Source: Rothia terrae (GTDB lineage: Bacteria; Actinomycetota; Actinomycetes; Actinomycetales; Micrococcaceae). From it: a stretch of 64,000 nt of DNA. Made by a program: the position numbers and the translations under genes. Position 1 is the stretch's first letter; every line of letters starts with the position of its first letter. Under the pieces are notes generated by a model. It made no database searches. It was not told the DNA's origin and was given only the letters and a program-made list of their open reading frames with translations. Location: positions 27,937 to 91,936 of the forward strand of contig NZ_JAAXPV010000012.1 in the NCBI RefSeq assembly GCF_012396615.1. The letters run 5' to 3'. This document shows, in pieces, positions 18,584 to 26,654 of the stretch.

Positions 18584-19222
18584 ATGGCAGAAGCTCCCGA
18601 ACTCACCGGTGCTGAGCTGGATGCGGCTCAGAAAGTCTTTGGCGACCGTCTACCTCTTGCCCAGCGCTACGTTGAGCACCTGGCAACCTCGGGCATTGAG
18701 CGCGGTCTCATCGGCCCGCGCGAGGTGCCCCGCCTGTGGACACGCCACGTACTCAACTGCGCTGTCGTGCAGGAACACATCGCACAAGACGCCTCAGTGG
18801 CCGACGTAGGCTCCGGCGCAGGCCTTCCCGGCCTCTGCTTGGCGATTGCGCGTCCAGACCTTCAGCTCACCCTCATTGAGCCTCTTGAACGACGCGTTAT
18901 CTGGCTCACCGAGGTAGTCGAAGACCTTGGCCTGGACAACGTCACTATCCTGCGCTCGCGTGCTGAACAGGCAGTTGGTGAAGTAGACGCTGACTACGTC
19001 ACCGCCCGCGCAGTGTCGGCTCTCGTAGGTCTGCTGGACATCACCATGCCCATTCTTCGCGGCACAGGCCAGCTCCTGGCCCTCAAGGGACGCAGCGCAG
19101 CTGAGGAAATCACCAAAGCTCAGAAGAAGCTCAACAAATACGGCGCTCGCGACACCGAGATTATTCTCGCGGGCGACGACCTACTAGAAGAACCCACCAC
19201 GGTGGTTCGAGTAACGCTCTAA
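18584..19222 (+). CDS. rsmG: 16S rRNA (guanine-N7) methyltransferase RsmG
   Basis: A 212-residue SAM-dependent methyltransferase (GidB) that makes m7G in the 530 loop of 16S rRNA. The SAM motif ADVGSGAGLPGLCLAIARP, the acidic loop IEPLERRVIWL and VTARAVSAL are visible. It starts 3 nt after jag and ends before a strong terminator. In other actinobacteria loss of this gene gives low-level streptomycin resistance; this copy appears intact. Confidence 0.95.
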   Translation: MAEAPELTGAELDAAQKVFGDRLPLAQRYVEHLATSGIERGLIGPREVPRLWTRHVLNCAVVQEHIAQDASVADVGSGAGLPGLCLAIARPDLQLTLIEPLERRVIWLTEVVEDLGLDNVTILRSRAEQAVGEVDADYVTARAVSALVGLLDITMPILRGTGQLLALKGRSAAEEITKAQKKLNKYGARDTEIILAGDDLLEEPTTVVRVTL

Positions 19223-19240
19223 AGTCTCTTAGAGTTCTAC

Positions 19241-19288
19241 AGCCCGCCGCTTTCCTCTCATCATCGGTAGGAAAGCGGCGGGCTTTTT
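19241..19288 (+). terminator. Terminator of the rpmH-rsmG cluster
   Basis: A perfect 16-bp stem, AGCCCGCCGCTTTCCT (19241-19256) with its complement (19269-19284), is followed by a T run. Confidence 0.92.
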
Positions 19289-19370
19289 TGTGTCTTTTGA
19301 CGGTACGGGGGTGCCTACTGTGATTTCTGCGAGGGTGGGTGAGTGGGAGATGAAAACCCTGCACGGTTAC

Positions 19371-19440
19371 GACCCCGGTTGGCGACCTGTCCCGCTCTGT
19401 GTCGCTTCGCTGACAGTGCGGTTCATCCCGTTTGAGATGA
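19371..19440. repeat. Dispersed hairpin element, weak copy 2
   Basis: CTGTCCCGCTCTGTGTCGCT, then TTCGCTGACAGTGCGGTTCA and TCCCG, follow the same word order as the apical part of the 12.1 and 26.4 kb copies. Stem pairing is not clear, so this may be degenerate. Confidence 0.35.
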
Positions 19441-19546
19441 TCGGTTAGAGGCTTCGGGGGAGATATTTAAGGGTGTTTGCGTATTTCATGTTCGGCAGGT
19501 GGGTTACAGAAATAGGCGAGTGGGAGCAGTCTGCTGAATACACCCC

Positions 19547-19560
19547 GTTTCACGTGAAAC
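19547..19560. promoter_or_regulatory. parS: parS site 1
   Basis: GTTTCACGTGAAAC, a perfect 14-bp ParB-binding palindrome, lies downstream of the monooxygenase pseudogene. Confidence 0.93.
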
Positions 19561-19587
19561 AACGCTAAAACATCTTAAATAGGTTGT

Positions 19588-20415
19588 TTATTTGTTTTCT
19601 ATGAGGAATTTTCGCACTGCAATTGCAGCCTGACGCCCCGCCTTCGACGCTCCCACTGTGCTCGCTGACGGGCCGTAGCCGACGAACTTTACCCGCGCGT
19701 CTTTGACCGCCGTTGTCGCACCCTGCACATTATTTTTGACGCTCTCAAGGGCTATACCACCGTGCTCCGACCTCAGCTTCAGCAGCCAGCCCACCAACCG
19801 GTCCTTTACGCCAGCTCGGTTCGCTACGCGTCGCCCATAAAACCTCCCTCGCAGTATGTGCGACCTCGCCGATGAGCTGAACAGCCGATGCTCCGCCACC
19901 GACAACCAGCACCTTCTTGTCTTTGAAAACTTTGGCAGAGGTGTAGCCTGCGGTGTGGATCTGAAGCCCCTTGAACTTTTCAGCACCTGGGTGATAGGGA
20001 AGAAAAGGATGCGTCCATGTGCCCGACGCGCTGACCACAGTTTCTGTCATCCATGATCATTCTCAGATTGCACCTCAAGTAACTGCGGGTTTTCTTCAGC
20101 GTTGCGCACGGACGTAACTTTGACCGGTCTTACTACCGGCAACTCGAACTCTTTTTCGTATCTGGCGAAGTAGTCGGGAATCGCCTTGTTGCTTTGAGCG
20201 GGTGACGCGTCAGGTGCGGGTGCTCCCGGGAGGTCTGCTACCCGGTGTACATCGTTCATGGTGAGTGAGTTCCAGTGGTGTTGCCATGCTCCACCGGGTG
20301 TTGAGTTGGCGTCTAGAACAATATGGTCGATGCCGCGTCTTTTGAGTTCGTAGGATGCTGTTAGGCCGCTTTGCCCGGCGCCGATGACTATTGATTAATA
20401 GGCATGCTGACTCAT
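19588..20415 (-). pseudogene. Decayed flavin-dependent monooxygenase (CzcO/FMO-like)
   Basis: Reading leftwards from the ATG at 20415 gives MSQHAY, an in-frame TAA, then SIVIGAGQSGLTASYELKRR with the FAD-binding GxGxxG. The next part continues to about 20047, where the frame stops. It resumes in another frame (VVSASGTWTHPFLPYH, with the NADPH-binding KKVLVVGGGASAVQL). A third frame supplies the C-terminus (LRSEHGGIALESVKN) to 19588. At least one nonsense mutation and two frameshifts make it non-functional. The pieces are collinear and most motifs survive, so decay looks recent. parS sites flank it on both sides. Confidence 0.88.
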
Positions 20416-20537
20416 GTTATTACCGTTCTTCCTCGTGAAAAACCTTATGTCTATATAACTTCAGGGATCTCTGGAATATGCCCGAGCGTCAAGGTTCTCG
20501 CGTTGGGAGGGGTGATGAGAATGTGCGTAAAAAAGCG

Positions 20538-20553
20538 TGTTTCACGTGAAACA
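20538..20553. promoter_or_regulatory. parS: parS site 2
   Basis: The perfect palindrome TGTTTCACGTGAAACA lies in the non-coding DNA upstream of parA. Confidence 0.95.
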
Positions 20554-20723
20554 ATAAATAATTCACATATAAACAACCTATATAGGTCGTTTCGAATATC
20601 TACTTGTAGCTGTGTTAGGCATGAGGGAGTAGGCTGGTAATCAAAAGAAACTCCCGGAGATGTGTCGTTGCAGAGTCACCGGGATGTGCTTTCACTACTA
20701 GAACCGTCAACAGAAAGAAGCGC

Positions 20724-21737
20724 ATGAGTAGCTCATTGACGCCCCCAGATTTCGGATTGCCTCCCGAGCCAGCTGCTTCGCCGCAGTCCCAATCACCGGA
20801 TCGTGGCCGTCGTGTTTCACGTGAAACATTAGAAAAAATCGAACGGTCATCGGCAGCAGCCCCCAATACTCCCGTTGCGAAGGACGTCATGAGTGAAAAG
20901 AAAATCTTCAATCGGCTGATGGAAAAGCCAGTGAAAGCACCGGCAGAAACCCGCATCTTTACCATTTCTAACCAGAAGGGCGGTGTGGGTAAAACCAGTA
21001 CCGCGGTTAATCTTGCGGCCGCGCTGGCGCTTAAAGGGATGAACGTTCTTGTGGTCGACAACGACCCTCAGGGTAACGCTTCTACCGCGCTCAATATCGA
21101 ACACAGTACCGATATCAACAGCACCTACGATGTGCTGATTGATGATATGCCGCTAGCCGATGTTGTGACGAAAGCACCTGACCTGGAAAACCTTTGGGTT
21201 GCTCCCGCAAACATTGATTTGGCGGGTGCTGAGATTGAACTGGTTTCGATGGTTGCACGTGAAACCCGTTTGAAGACCGCACTGGCAGATTATGCTACCT
21301 ACCGTGAACGTGAAGGTCTGCCGCGTCTGGACTATATCTTCATTGACTGCCCGCCCAGTCTGGGGCTGCTTACCATTAATGCCTTTGTAGCTGCGCGTGA
21401 AGTCTTGATTCCCATTCAGGCTGAGTATTACGCATTGGAGGGTTTGAGCCAGCTGCTGAAGAACATCAGCATGATTCAGAAGCATCTGAACTCTGAGCTC
21501 TTTATCAGCACTATCATGCTGACCATGTTTGACGGTCGCACTAACCTGGCCGCCCAGGTGGCTGAAGAAGTTCGCGGGCACTTTCCCGACCAGGTGCTGG
21601 ACGCTGTTATTCCTCGCTCAGTGCGCATCTCTGAGGCGCCCAGTTACCAGCAAACTGTATTGACGTATGATCCTCAGTCAACGGGGTCAGTGGCTTATCT
21701 GAAGGCAGCTATTGAGATTGCCATCAAAGGAAAATAA
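20724..21737 (+). CDS. parA: Chromosome partitioning ATPase ParA (Soj)
   Basis: A 337-residue ParA/MinD-type ATPase. Deviant Walker A KGGVGKTSTAVNLAAALA lies at about residues 90-107, Walker A' VVDNDPQGNAST follows, and Walker B IFIDCPPSLGLLTINA is mid-protein. The first ~75 residues are a disordered extension rich in P/S. A parS site lies inside this extension and encodes VSRET. A start at ATG 20890 (MSEKKIFNRL) would remove most of it. It binds DNA non-specifically with ATP and works with ParB, encoded next on the same strand. Confidence 0.95.
   Translation: MSSSLTPPDFGLPPEPAASPQSQSPDRGRRVSRETLEKIERSSAAAPNTPVAKDVMSEKKIFNRLMEKPVKAPAETRIFTISNQKGGVGKTSTAVNLAAALALKGMNVLVVDNDPQGNASTALNIEHSTDINSTYDVLIDDMPLADVVTKAPDLENLWVAPANIDLAGAEIELVSMVARETRLKTALADYATYREREGLPRLDYIFIDCPPSLGLLTINAFVAAREVLIPIQAEYYALEGLSQLLKNISMIQKHLNSELFISTIMLTMFDGRTNLAAQVAEEVRGHFPDQVLDAVIPRSVRISEAPSYQQTVLTYDPQSTGSVAYLKAAIEIAIKGK
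20813..20828. promoter_or_regulatory. parS: parS site 3, inside parA
   Basis: TGTTTCACGTGAAACA lies within the N-terminal parA codons and is read as V-S-R-E-T. Confidence 0.95.
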
Positions 21738-21810
21738 ATTTTAAAAGGTTTATTTATCATTATTTTGAGGGTGAAATCTTCCTTTTAAGTTGATGGTGGT
21801 TGACGGCGCG

Positions 21811-21840
21811 ATGGTGATGTTTCACGTGAAACATCACCAT
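21811..21840. promoter_or_regulatory. parS: parS site 4 in a 30-bp perfect palindrome
   Basis: The parS core at 21818-21833 is extended on both sides by ATGGTGA/TCACCAT to a perfect 30-bp palindrome between parA and parB. It might also act as a hairpin in the parAB transcript. Confidence 0.95.
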
Positions 21841-21974
21841 TTGTGTTTAACCCTCTGTGAATGGAAGAGGATCAGCTGCAGGAAATATCTGAGACAAACA
21901 CCGCAGTGTAACCCTCCTAGTTCGGAGCTGACCTACACTTGATACAGAACAAAATCACTGCACAGGAGGAATAC

Positions 21975-23279
21975 GTGGCGGAGAAGCGACGAGGCTTAGG
22001 GCGAGGGCTAGGAGCTCTCATACCTTCAACTGAAGACAGCTCAGAAATCCTAAAGAGCAACCAGTCAGCTGATGCTCCTCAAGAGCCTGCTGCCACACAA
22101 GATGCAAAAGAGGAAAGTCAGAAGCCTAAAGCTTCTCCAGCGGCTCGTAAGCCACGCACCTCAGTGTCACGCAAGCGTCCTTCTCAGACGGCGGAGAAAG
22201 CGGCAGAGGACGTTGCGGCCCCGCAGGAAACTAAGTCCTCAGCACAGCAGAATAACGCGAAGAGCGACGCTAACTCCGCTCAGAAGACTGGCGGCAAGAC
22301 CTCAGCAACAGAGACTTCTATTAAGAAAAACAGCAATGTTTCACGTGAAACAAAGAAGAAGCGTGCTGATATGGGGGCGGCGTTACGCGCAACCAGTAGC
22401 ACTAAACGTCCCGCAGACTTCTTCTTCGGTGCCGATGACGACGCAGAAAAGCTCGTTCCTGTGCCGGGTGCAGAGTTCGCTGTCCTCAATGTGAAGGACA
22501 TTCACCCCAACCGCAAACAGCCTCGAATTGACTTTGATGAGCACGATATGGAAGAACTCGTGCACTCCATCAAAGAAATTGGTGTTCTACAGCCAATCGT
22601 TGTGCGTCCTAGCCAGGAAGATAACGATGAAAAGTACGAGCTTGTGATGGGCGAGAGACGCTGGCGCGCGACCCAGCGTGCGGGCATTGATACTATTCCG
22701 GCGATTGTACGAGAAACCAAGAATGTGGATCTTCTGCGTGACGCACTGCTGGAGAACCTGCATCGTAGCCAGCTCAACCCTATTGAAGAAGCGGCAGCCT
22801 ACCAGCAGCTTCTCGACGAGTTTGAGACTACTCAGGATCAGCTGGCGCAGCGCATCGGACGCTCACGTCCACAAATCTCTAACACCATCCGCTTGCTGAA
22901 GCTACCCGCTCTCGTGCAACGCCGTGTAGCCGCTGGCATTCTCTCAGCAGGTCACGCTCGCGCGCTTTTGAGTCTCAAATCCGCTGAAGATATAGAAAAA
23001 GTAGCTCAGAAGGTTGTCAATGAAGGACTTTCAGTGCGAGCTATCGAAGAGCTGGTAGTACAGACTAACTCCACTGATCCCAAGCCTGCGCGTAAGGCTG
23101 CTCAGCCTCAAAAGCATCACGAACGTCTTGATTACATCGCGGATGCTTTTGCAGACAAGCTGGATACCAACGTGAAAATCCAGCTGGGCTCCCGCAAGGG
23201 CAAAATGACGATTGAATTCGCCTCTGTAGAGGATCTGAATCGTATTATCTCTGTGCTTGATCCTGGCATGGAGAAGTAG
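21975..23279 (+). CDS. parB: Chromosome partitioning protein ParB
   Basis: A 434-residue CTP-dependent DNA clamp that loads at parS and spreads. The ParA-stimulating N-terminal motif RRGLGRGLGALIP is at the start. A long disordered linker follows (about 15-175) and contains a parS-encoded VSRET. Then come the CTPase/Nuclease-like domain (IHPNRKQPR, VVRPSQ, ELVMGERRWRA) and the HTH (TQDQLAQRIGRSRPQISNTIRLL). The C-terminal dimer domain ends at MEK. The GTG at 21975 is chosen because AGGAGG stands 6 nt before it and homologues start with this motif. A start at 21939 lacks that support. Confidence 0.96.
   Translation: MAEKRRGLGRGLGALIPSTEDSSEILKSNQSADAPQEPAATQDAKEESQKPKASPAARKPRTSVSRKRPSQTAEKAAEDVAAPQETKSSAQQNNAKSDANSAQKTGGKTSATETSIKKNSNVSRETKKKRADMGAALRATSSTKRPADFFFGADDDAEKLVPVPGAEFAVLNVKDIHPNRKQPRIDFDEHDMEELVHSIKEIGVLQPIVVRPSQEDNDEKYELVMGERRWRATQRAGIDTIPAIVRETKNVDLLRDALLENLHRSQLNPIEEAAAYQQLLDEFETTQDQLAQRIGRSRPQISNTIRLLKLPALVQRRVAAGILSAGHARALLSLKSAEDIEKVAQKVVNEGLSVRAIEELVVQTNSTDPKPARKAAQPQKHHERLDYIADAFADKLDTNVKIQLGSRKGKMTIEFASVEDLNRIISVLDPGMEK
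22337..22352. promoter_or_regulatory. parS: parS site 5, inside parB
   Basis: TGTTTCACGTGAAACA lies in the disordered linker of parB and again encodes V-S-R-E-T. Confidence 0.95.
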
Positions 23280-23295
23280 CTAGAAATTTTTCTTA

Positions 23296-23332
23296 AAGGC
23301 CGGCAGCGAGGTTCCGCTACCGGCCTTTTGCG
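23296..23332 (+). terminator. Terminator of parAB
   Basis: AAGGCCGGCAGCG pairs with CGCTACCGGCCTT with one mismatch, followed by a short T run, 16 nt past the parB stop. Confidence 0.85.
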
Positions 23333-23442
23333 TGCTCTTTTGAGGGTAAAACCCGTGGATGAAAAAAGCATCTGTTTTCAAGAGTAGAGCTTCTGAGGAA
23401 TGTTCTTGCCGTCTTGGTAGTCCTCTAACCTCGGTTTTGCGA

Positions 23443-23458
23443 TGTTTCACGTGAAACA
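23443..23458. promoter_or_regulatory. parS: parS site 6
   Basis: TGTTTCACGTGAAACA, extended to GATGTTTCACGTGAAACATC, lies downstream of parB. Confidence 0.95.
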
Positions 23459-23556
23459 TCTTTAGAAACGCTATGCGAAGCTCTCTATGCAGAGCTTTGA
23501 GGAAGCCATTTTTGAGGATTAAAAGCCCAGAAGCTTATCCGTAAAATCCCTGAGTC

Positions 23557-23685
23557 CTGGGCTGGGTAGTGGTGGCAAATAATCCGGCCTGATTCCCTTC
23601 GCTCATAAGGTGATTCATACATTGGTTCTGAGCCCAAAGATTTCTCTCCTTGCACGCTCGGGATCTTTGAACTCAACCCAGCCAG
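23557..23685. repeat. Dispersed hairpin element, copy 3
   Basis: CTGGGCTGGGT near 23557 pairs with ACCCAGCCAG near 23677. The apical part contains TTCGCTCATAAGGTGATTCA and GGTTCTGAGCCC, close to TTCGCTCATAGGGCGATTCA and GGTCCCGATGCC of the 26.4 kb copy. Confidence 0.5.
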
Positions 23686-23689
23686 TCTG

Positions 23690-24097
23690 CCATCCGCTAC
23701 ACTTGCTCAAAATCGCACCTCTTATAAATAAGCCTAATATCAGTCACGACTATCTTGGTACCTGCGCATTTATCCTAGAAGAATTATTTACTAATAAGAC
23801 TCAAACGGTTCACAAATTTTTCCCTTTTTAGAATTCTTTTTTGATTTTAATGCACTGAAAATTAGCGGTAGATATTTATTGCTGAATTCTTTCGGGGTGA
23901 ATTTTAGTAATTGATTTTAATAAATTAATACTTGCTCCCAGTATATTCTTCTAAGCTAATCACAACAGAGTCACGTGTAGAAAATATTATATATTAAATA
24001 AATCACATATTAATTAAAAATATCTATTAATTTTTGGTGTTATTTAAAATTTCCCAAGTGTGTTTTTAACTTTTGAATCCTTGAAGTGGGGTTGAAT
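23690..24097. other. AT-rich gene-free stretch
   Basis: About 400 bp of strongly A/T-biased DNA, densest at 23760-24060, with short repeats of TTTTAATAAATTAAT type and no supported gene. Base composition differs sharply from the flanking parB and FNT genes. With the adjacent IS remnant and umuD fragment this marks acquired DNA. Confidence 0.6.
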
Positions 24098-24282
24098 GAG
24101 GCTTATTCATAAGGGGATAACAACCACCACCTAGACAACAGCCCCACCAGCGGCAAAAAAATGAGAATAAATCATCACACATATTCTCAAGCCAAACCGA
24201 TTAAACCATTGCCCCACAAGCCTATAACAGGCCTTAACCACCAACAATTCACCACGCTACTCAAAAAACCCTCAACAACCAG
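24098..24282 (+). mobile_element. Remnant of an IS5-like element (left end only)
   Basis: GAGGCTTATTCATAAG resembles the terminal repeat of the complete element at 25.4 kb. It is followed by collinear matches to that element's first ~190 bp: CACCxxCTAGACAACxGCCCC, AGCGGCAA, ATATTCTCAA, CAATTCACCACGCTACT and CCCTCAACAACCA. Divergence is substantial, so it is a related and not an identical element. The match ends where the umuD-like coding sequence begins on the opposite strand. Confidence 0.75.
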
Positions 24283-24569
24283 CCTTTGCCCTCTCTATCA
24301 ACGCCTAGCCGTTTGATCGTGAACTCTCTATCTAGTGAAACATCGACAACTTTGCCGGTGCGCGGTTTTATCGTGCGCTCCACAATAATCTCGTCCTGGT
24401 CATAGATACCTGCACCCTCCATAGAGTCTCCATAGACTCGTAGCACAAACGTATTGGCGCGGTCCTTGATGAGTATTTTGTTGAGATCTATCTGGGTTTG
24501 CTGATAGTCCTGGGCAGGAGAAGGAAATTGAGAAACTGTACCCCTCTTTATAGAGCGCGGGTCTGACAA
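24261..24569 (-). pseudogene. UmuD-like S24 peptidase, C-terminally truncated
   Basis: A 102-residue frame from TTG 24569. FPSPAQDYQQTQIDLNKIL, then VLRVYGDSMEGAGIYDQDEI and DREFTIKRL match UmuD/LexA-type serine proteases, with the nucleophile serine in GDSM and the lysine in IKRL. UmuD normally continues about 35 residues past KRL. Here the frame ends at WLLRVF, exactly where the IS remnant joins, so the 3' end was removed. Active-site residues remain but the last strands of the fold are missing. No umuC follows. Probably inactive. Confidence 0.78.
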
Positions 24570-24602
24570 AATAAGCTCTGCTCAAGCTAGCTGAAATCAT
24601 TG

Positions 24603-24635
24603 TCGCTGTTGCCCATCAGATACGGCCAACAGCGA
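24603..24635. repeat. Short inverted repeat between umuD remnant and Tat-protein gene
   Basis: TCGCTGTTG pairs with CAACAGCGA over a 15-nt loop. CATCAGATACGG in the loop recurs as CATCAGATATGG near 24655. No T run follows, so this is not a clear terminator. Confidence 0.4.
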
Positions 24636-24782
24636 CGATGAGCTCAAGAAGTCGCATCAGATATGGTGGTGCCTCTTAGCTCATTAGCAAGAAAAACGGG
24701 AGAGGAACAGAACTACTCAACTCACCTATTACCCTCGCACTCTAAGCCACGTGAAGGCTTCCCTCACCTCCACATCTCACGT

Positions 24783-25400
24783 CTAAAGACTATTACTCCA
24801 TCCATTAGTCTTGGTGGCAGTAGCAACAGCACCAGAGGCAGAAGTCACAGTCGCCGATTGCTCATAATGATAAATTCGCGAGGGCAACGTTGTCCCTGCC
24901 TGACAGGAGGAGACAAAACTAAAATTCGAACTCGTAGGCTGAGTCCACGACGTACCCGAAACGGTAATAGGACACGTATAGGTTGAAACAAACTCACGGA
25001 ACACCACCCCGTTATAGGTCGTAGTTTTACCACTAGCTACCGGAACGCTCCAACACGTGGAAGTGTTAGCAACTCGGGTGAATGTTGTTCCTGACTGCAC
25101 CGGCAACCAGTAGGAGGCTTTAAGGTTAGTTACCTTAGATGTGCTCTTAATATTGCTAATAGTCAGGTAAGAGTTCTTAGTGCTTTGCTGACTAATCTGG
25201 AGCTGTACTTTACCCGCACAAGAGTAAGGGGTTACGGTTTGCCCTGATGCAACCGCTGAAGCGAAATAAGTAGAAGATGTGATTGCAACTGTAGCTGAGG
25301 CAGCGTAAACAGGGACACCTGCTGTGGCTAAGACGGCAGGAGCAGCCCACGCGGCTCCTTTGGTGAGATTGCGTCGACTGATATGGGGGTTATTAGTCAT
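24783..25400 (-). CDS. Tat-exported protein of unknown function
   Basis: A 205-residue protein. The first ~35 residues are a twin-arginine signal: ISRRNLTKGAAWAAPAVLAT, then a likely cleavage site after VYAAS. The mature part is rich in S/T/V with beta-strand-like alternation and has four cysteines (SCAG, STCWS, YTCPI, SSCQAG) that could form two disulphides. No catalytic motif or family is recognised. Actinobacterial surface or secreted beta-sandwich proteins look similar. It lies in the accessory island with the IS element about 55 bp upstream of its start, where it could disrupt or replace the promoter. Confidence 0.75.
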   Translation of the reverse strand: MTNNPHISRRNLTKGAAWAAPAVLATAGVPVYAASATVAITSSTYFASAVASGQTVTPYSCAGKVQLQISQQSTKNSYLTISNIKSTSKVTNLKASYWLPVQSGTTFTRVANTSTCWSVPVASGKTTTYNGVVFREFVSTYTCPITVSGTSWTQPTSSNFSFVSSCQAGTTLPSRIYHYEQSATVTSASGAVATATKTNGWSNSL

Positions 25401-25455
25401 GACCTATTCGTTTCGTTGGTATGCTTAGTTTCCTTTCTTTTCATTATAAAAAAAG

Positions 25456-26364
25456 AGAGACTTATTCAAAAGTATGCACACACCTCACACCCACCAACTA
25501 GACAACGGCCCCACCATAGCGGCAACCTTGAGGATAAATAACCACAAATATTCTCAAACCGCACCAGGAAGAACCGTTGCACCACCAGCGTACAACCGGT
25601 CTTACCGCCACGCAATTCACCACGCTACTGACAGCCCTCAACAACCACCTCACCTGGTTCAAACCCGATCAAAAACCACGCAAACTTACCCTAGCCCCAG
25701 CACTGAAACTAACCCTGCTCTACCACCGGCACAATCTCACCGAAGAGCTACTTGCTGAAATCTTCACCGTCTCGCAACCTACTATCTCACGGACCATCAA
25801 CACTATCGAAAAGGCGCTTGCAAAGGTCTTCAGACCGCTAGAACAGTCTATAGAAAACAGCCTGAAAATCCCTGGTTCACTGGTTATCGACGGCACCCTA
25901 ATTCCCACCTGGAACTGGCGTTCACTAGGGAAAATAAACTTTTCTGGTCAGCATAAACGTGCTGGTTTCAACCATCAGGTGATTTGCACCGTTGACGGGA
26001 AACTGCTGGCCATCACTGACCCGGTGCCCGGGGCTAGGCATGATGCTTATGCCTTCAAACATCATGACCTGCAAAAGTATCTTAATGAGAGCACTTTAGC
26101 TGATAAGGGTTATCTCGGGTTGGGGCTGGTCACCCCGACACGGCGTAGTAAGGCCCGTAGGATAGCTGCGGATGTGAAGGCGGTGAACAGGTTCATTAAT
26201 TCACGCCGGGTGGTGGAGCGGGGGATTGCCTAAGTGAAGACCTGGCGTATTTTGCATTCTGGGTTTCGTAGGCCGCTTGCTTTGTATGGGCGGGTGTTTG
26301 CGGTGGAGCGGTGGAGCGGTGGTTGGTGTTTTATGCTGCTGGGAGGACTTTTGAATAAGTCTCT
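25456..26364 (+). mobile_element. IS5-like insertion sequence, 909 bp
   Basis: Perfect 18-bp terminal inverted repeats AGAGACTTATTCAAAAGT (25456-25473) and complement (26347-26364) bound a single transposase frame. No clear target-site duplication is visible at either end. Size, repeats and the DDE_Tnp_4-type transposase fit the IS5/IS1182-like group; the exact subgroup cannot be decided by eye. Confidence 0.9.
25577..26233 (+). pseudogene. IS5-like DDE transposase with premature stop
   Basis: It encodes a helix-turn-helix (LTEELLAEIFTVSQPTISRT) and a DDE_Tnp_4 catalytic core: VIDGTLIPT (first Asp), ITDPVPGARHDAYAF (second Asp) and SRRVVERGIA (Glu). The frame then hits TAA at 26231-26233. 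The next codons in the same frame read VKTWRILHSGFRRPLALYG, the expected family continuation, so a Gln codon was probably mutated to TAA. Further downstream the sequence is also disturbed. The element is unlikely to be autonomous. Confidence 0.88.
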
Positions 26365-26408
26365 ATGTTGCAGAAATATGTTTCGTAATAAAAGATAGAT
26401 GTCTTGGC

Positions 26409-26500
26409 AGAAACAGCTCCAGCGAGCAGTCCCTCTCACCCGATTCGCTCATAGGGCGATTCACGTCGGTCCCGATGCCAGCTCGCTGGACGCTGTTTCT
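26409..26500. repeat. Dispersed hairpin element, copy 4 (best-preserved)
   Basis: Arms AGAAACAGC-TCCAGCGAGC (26409 on) and AGCTCGCTGGACGCTGTTTCT (to 26500) pair almost perfectly. The apical part reads AGTCCCTCTC, TTCGCTCATAGGGCGATTCA, GGTCCCGATGCC. The stem sequence differs from copy 1 while the apical words are shared. Confidence 0.65.
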
Positions 26501-26611
26501 ATCTCTAGGCGTCTTTGGGCATAGCCTGTAGGAGACTTGGGAGCCATACTGGAACTGACCTGTCGTCACCGCGTCCTTTTTGCCTGCTTTTCGGTATAAA
26601 AAATCGGGGGC

Positions 26612-26626
26612 GTTTCACGTGAAACA
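26612..26626. promoter_or_regulatory. parS: parS site 7
   Basis: GTTTCACGTGAAACA is embedded in a hairpin (CGGGGGC...ATCCCCG) downstream of the FNT channel gene, where it may also act as a terminator. Confidence 0.92.
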
Positions 26627-26654
26627 TCCCCGAGTAATTAATGAATATAAAGGT

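Noticed and set aside
23485..23676. 63-codon minus-strand frame downstream of parB
   Set aside because: It lies within the dispersed hairpin repeat, has no ribosome site and no recognisable domain.
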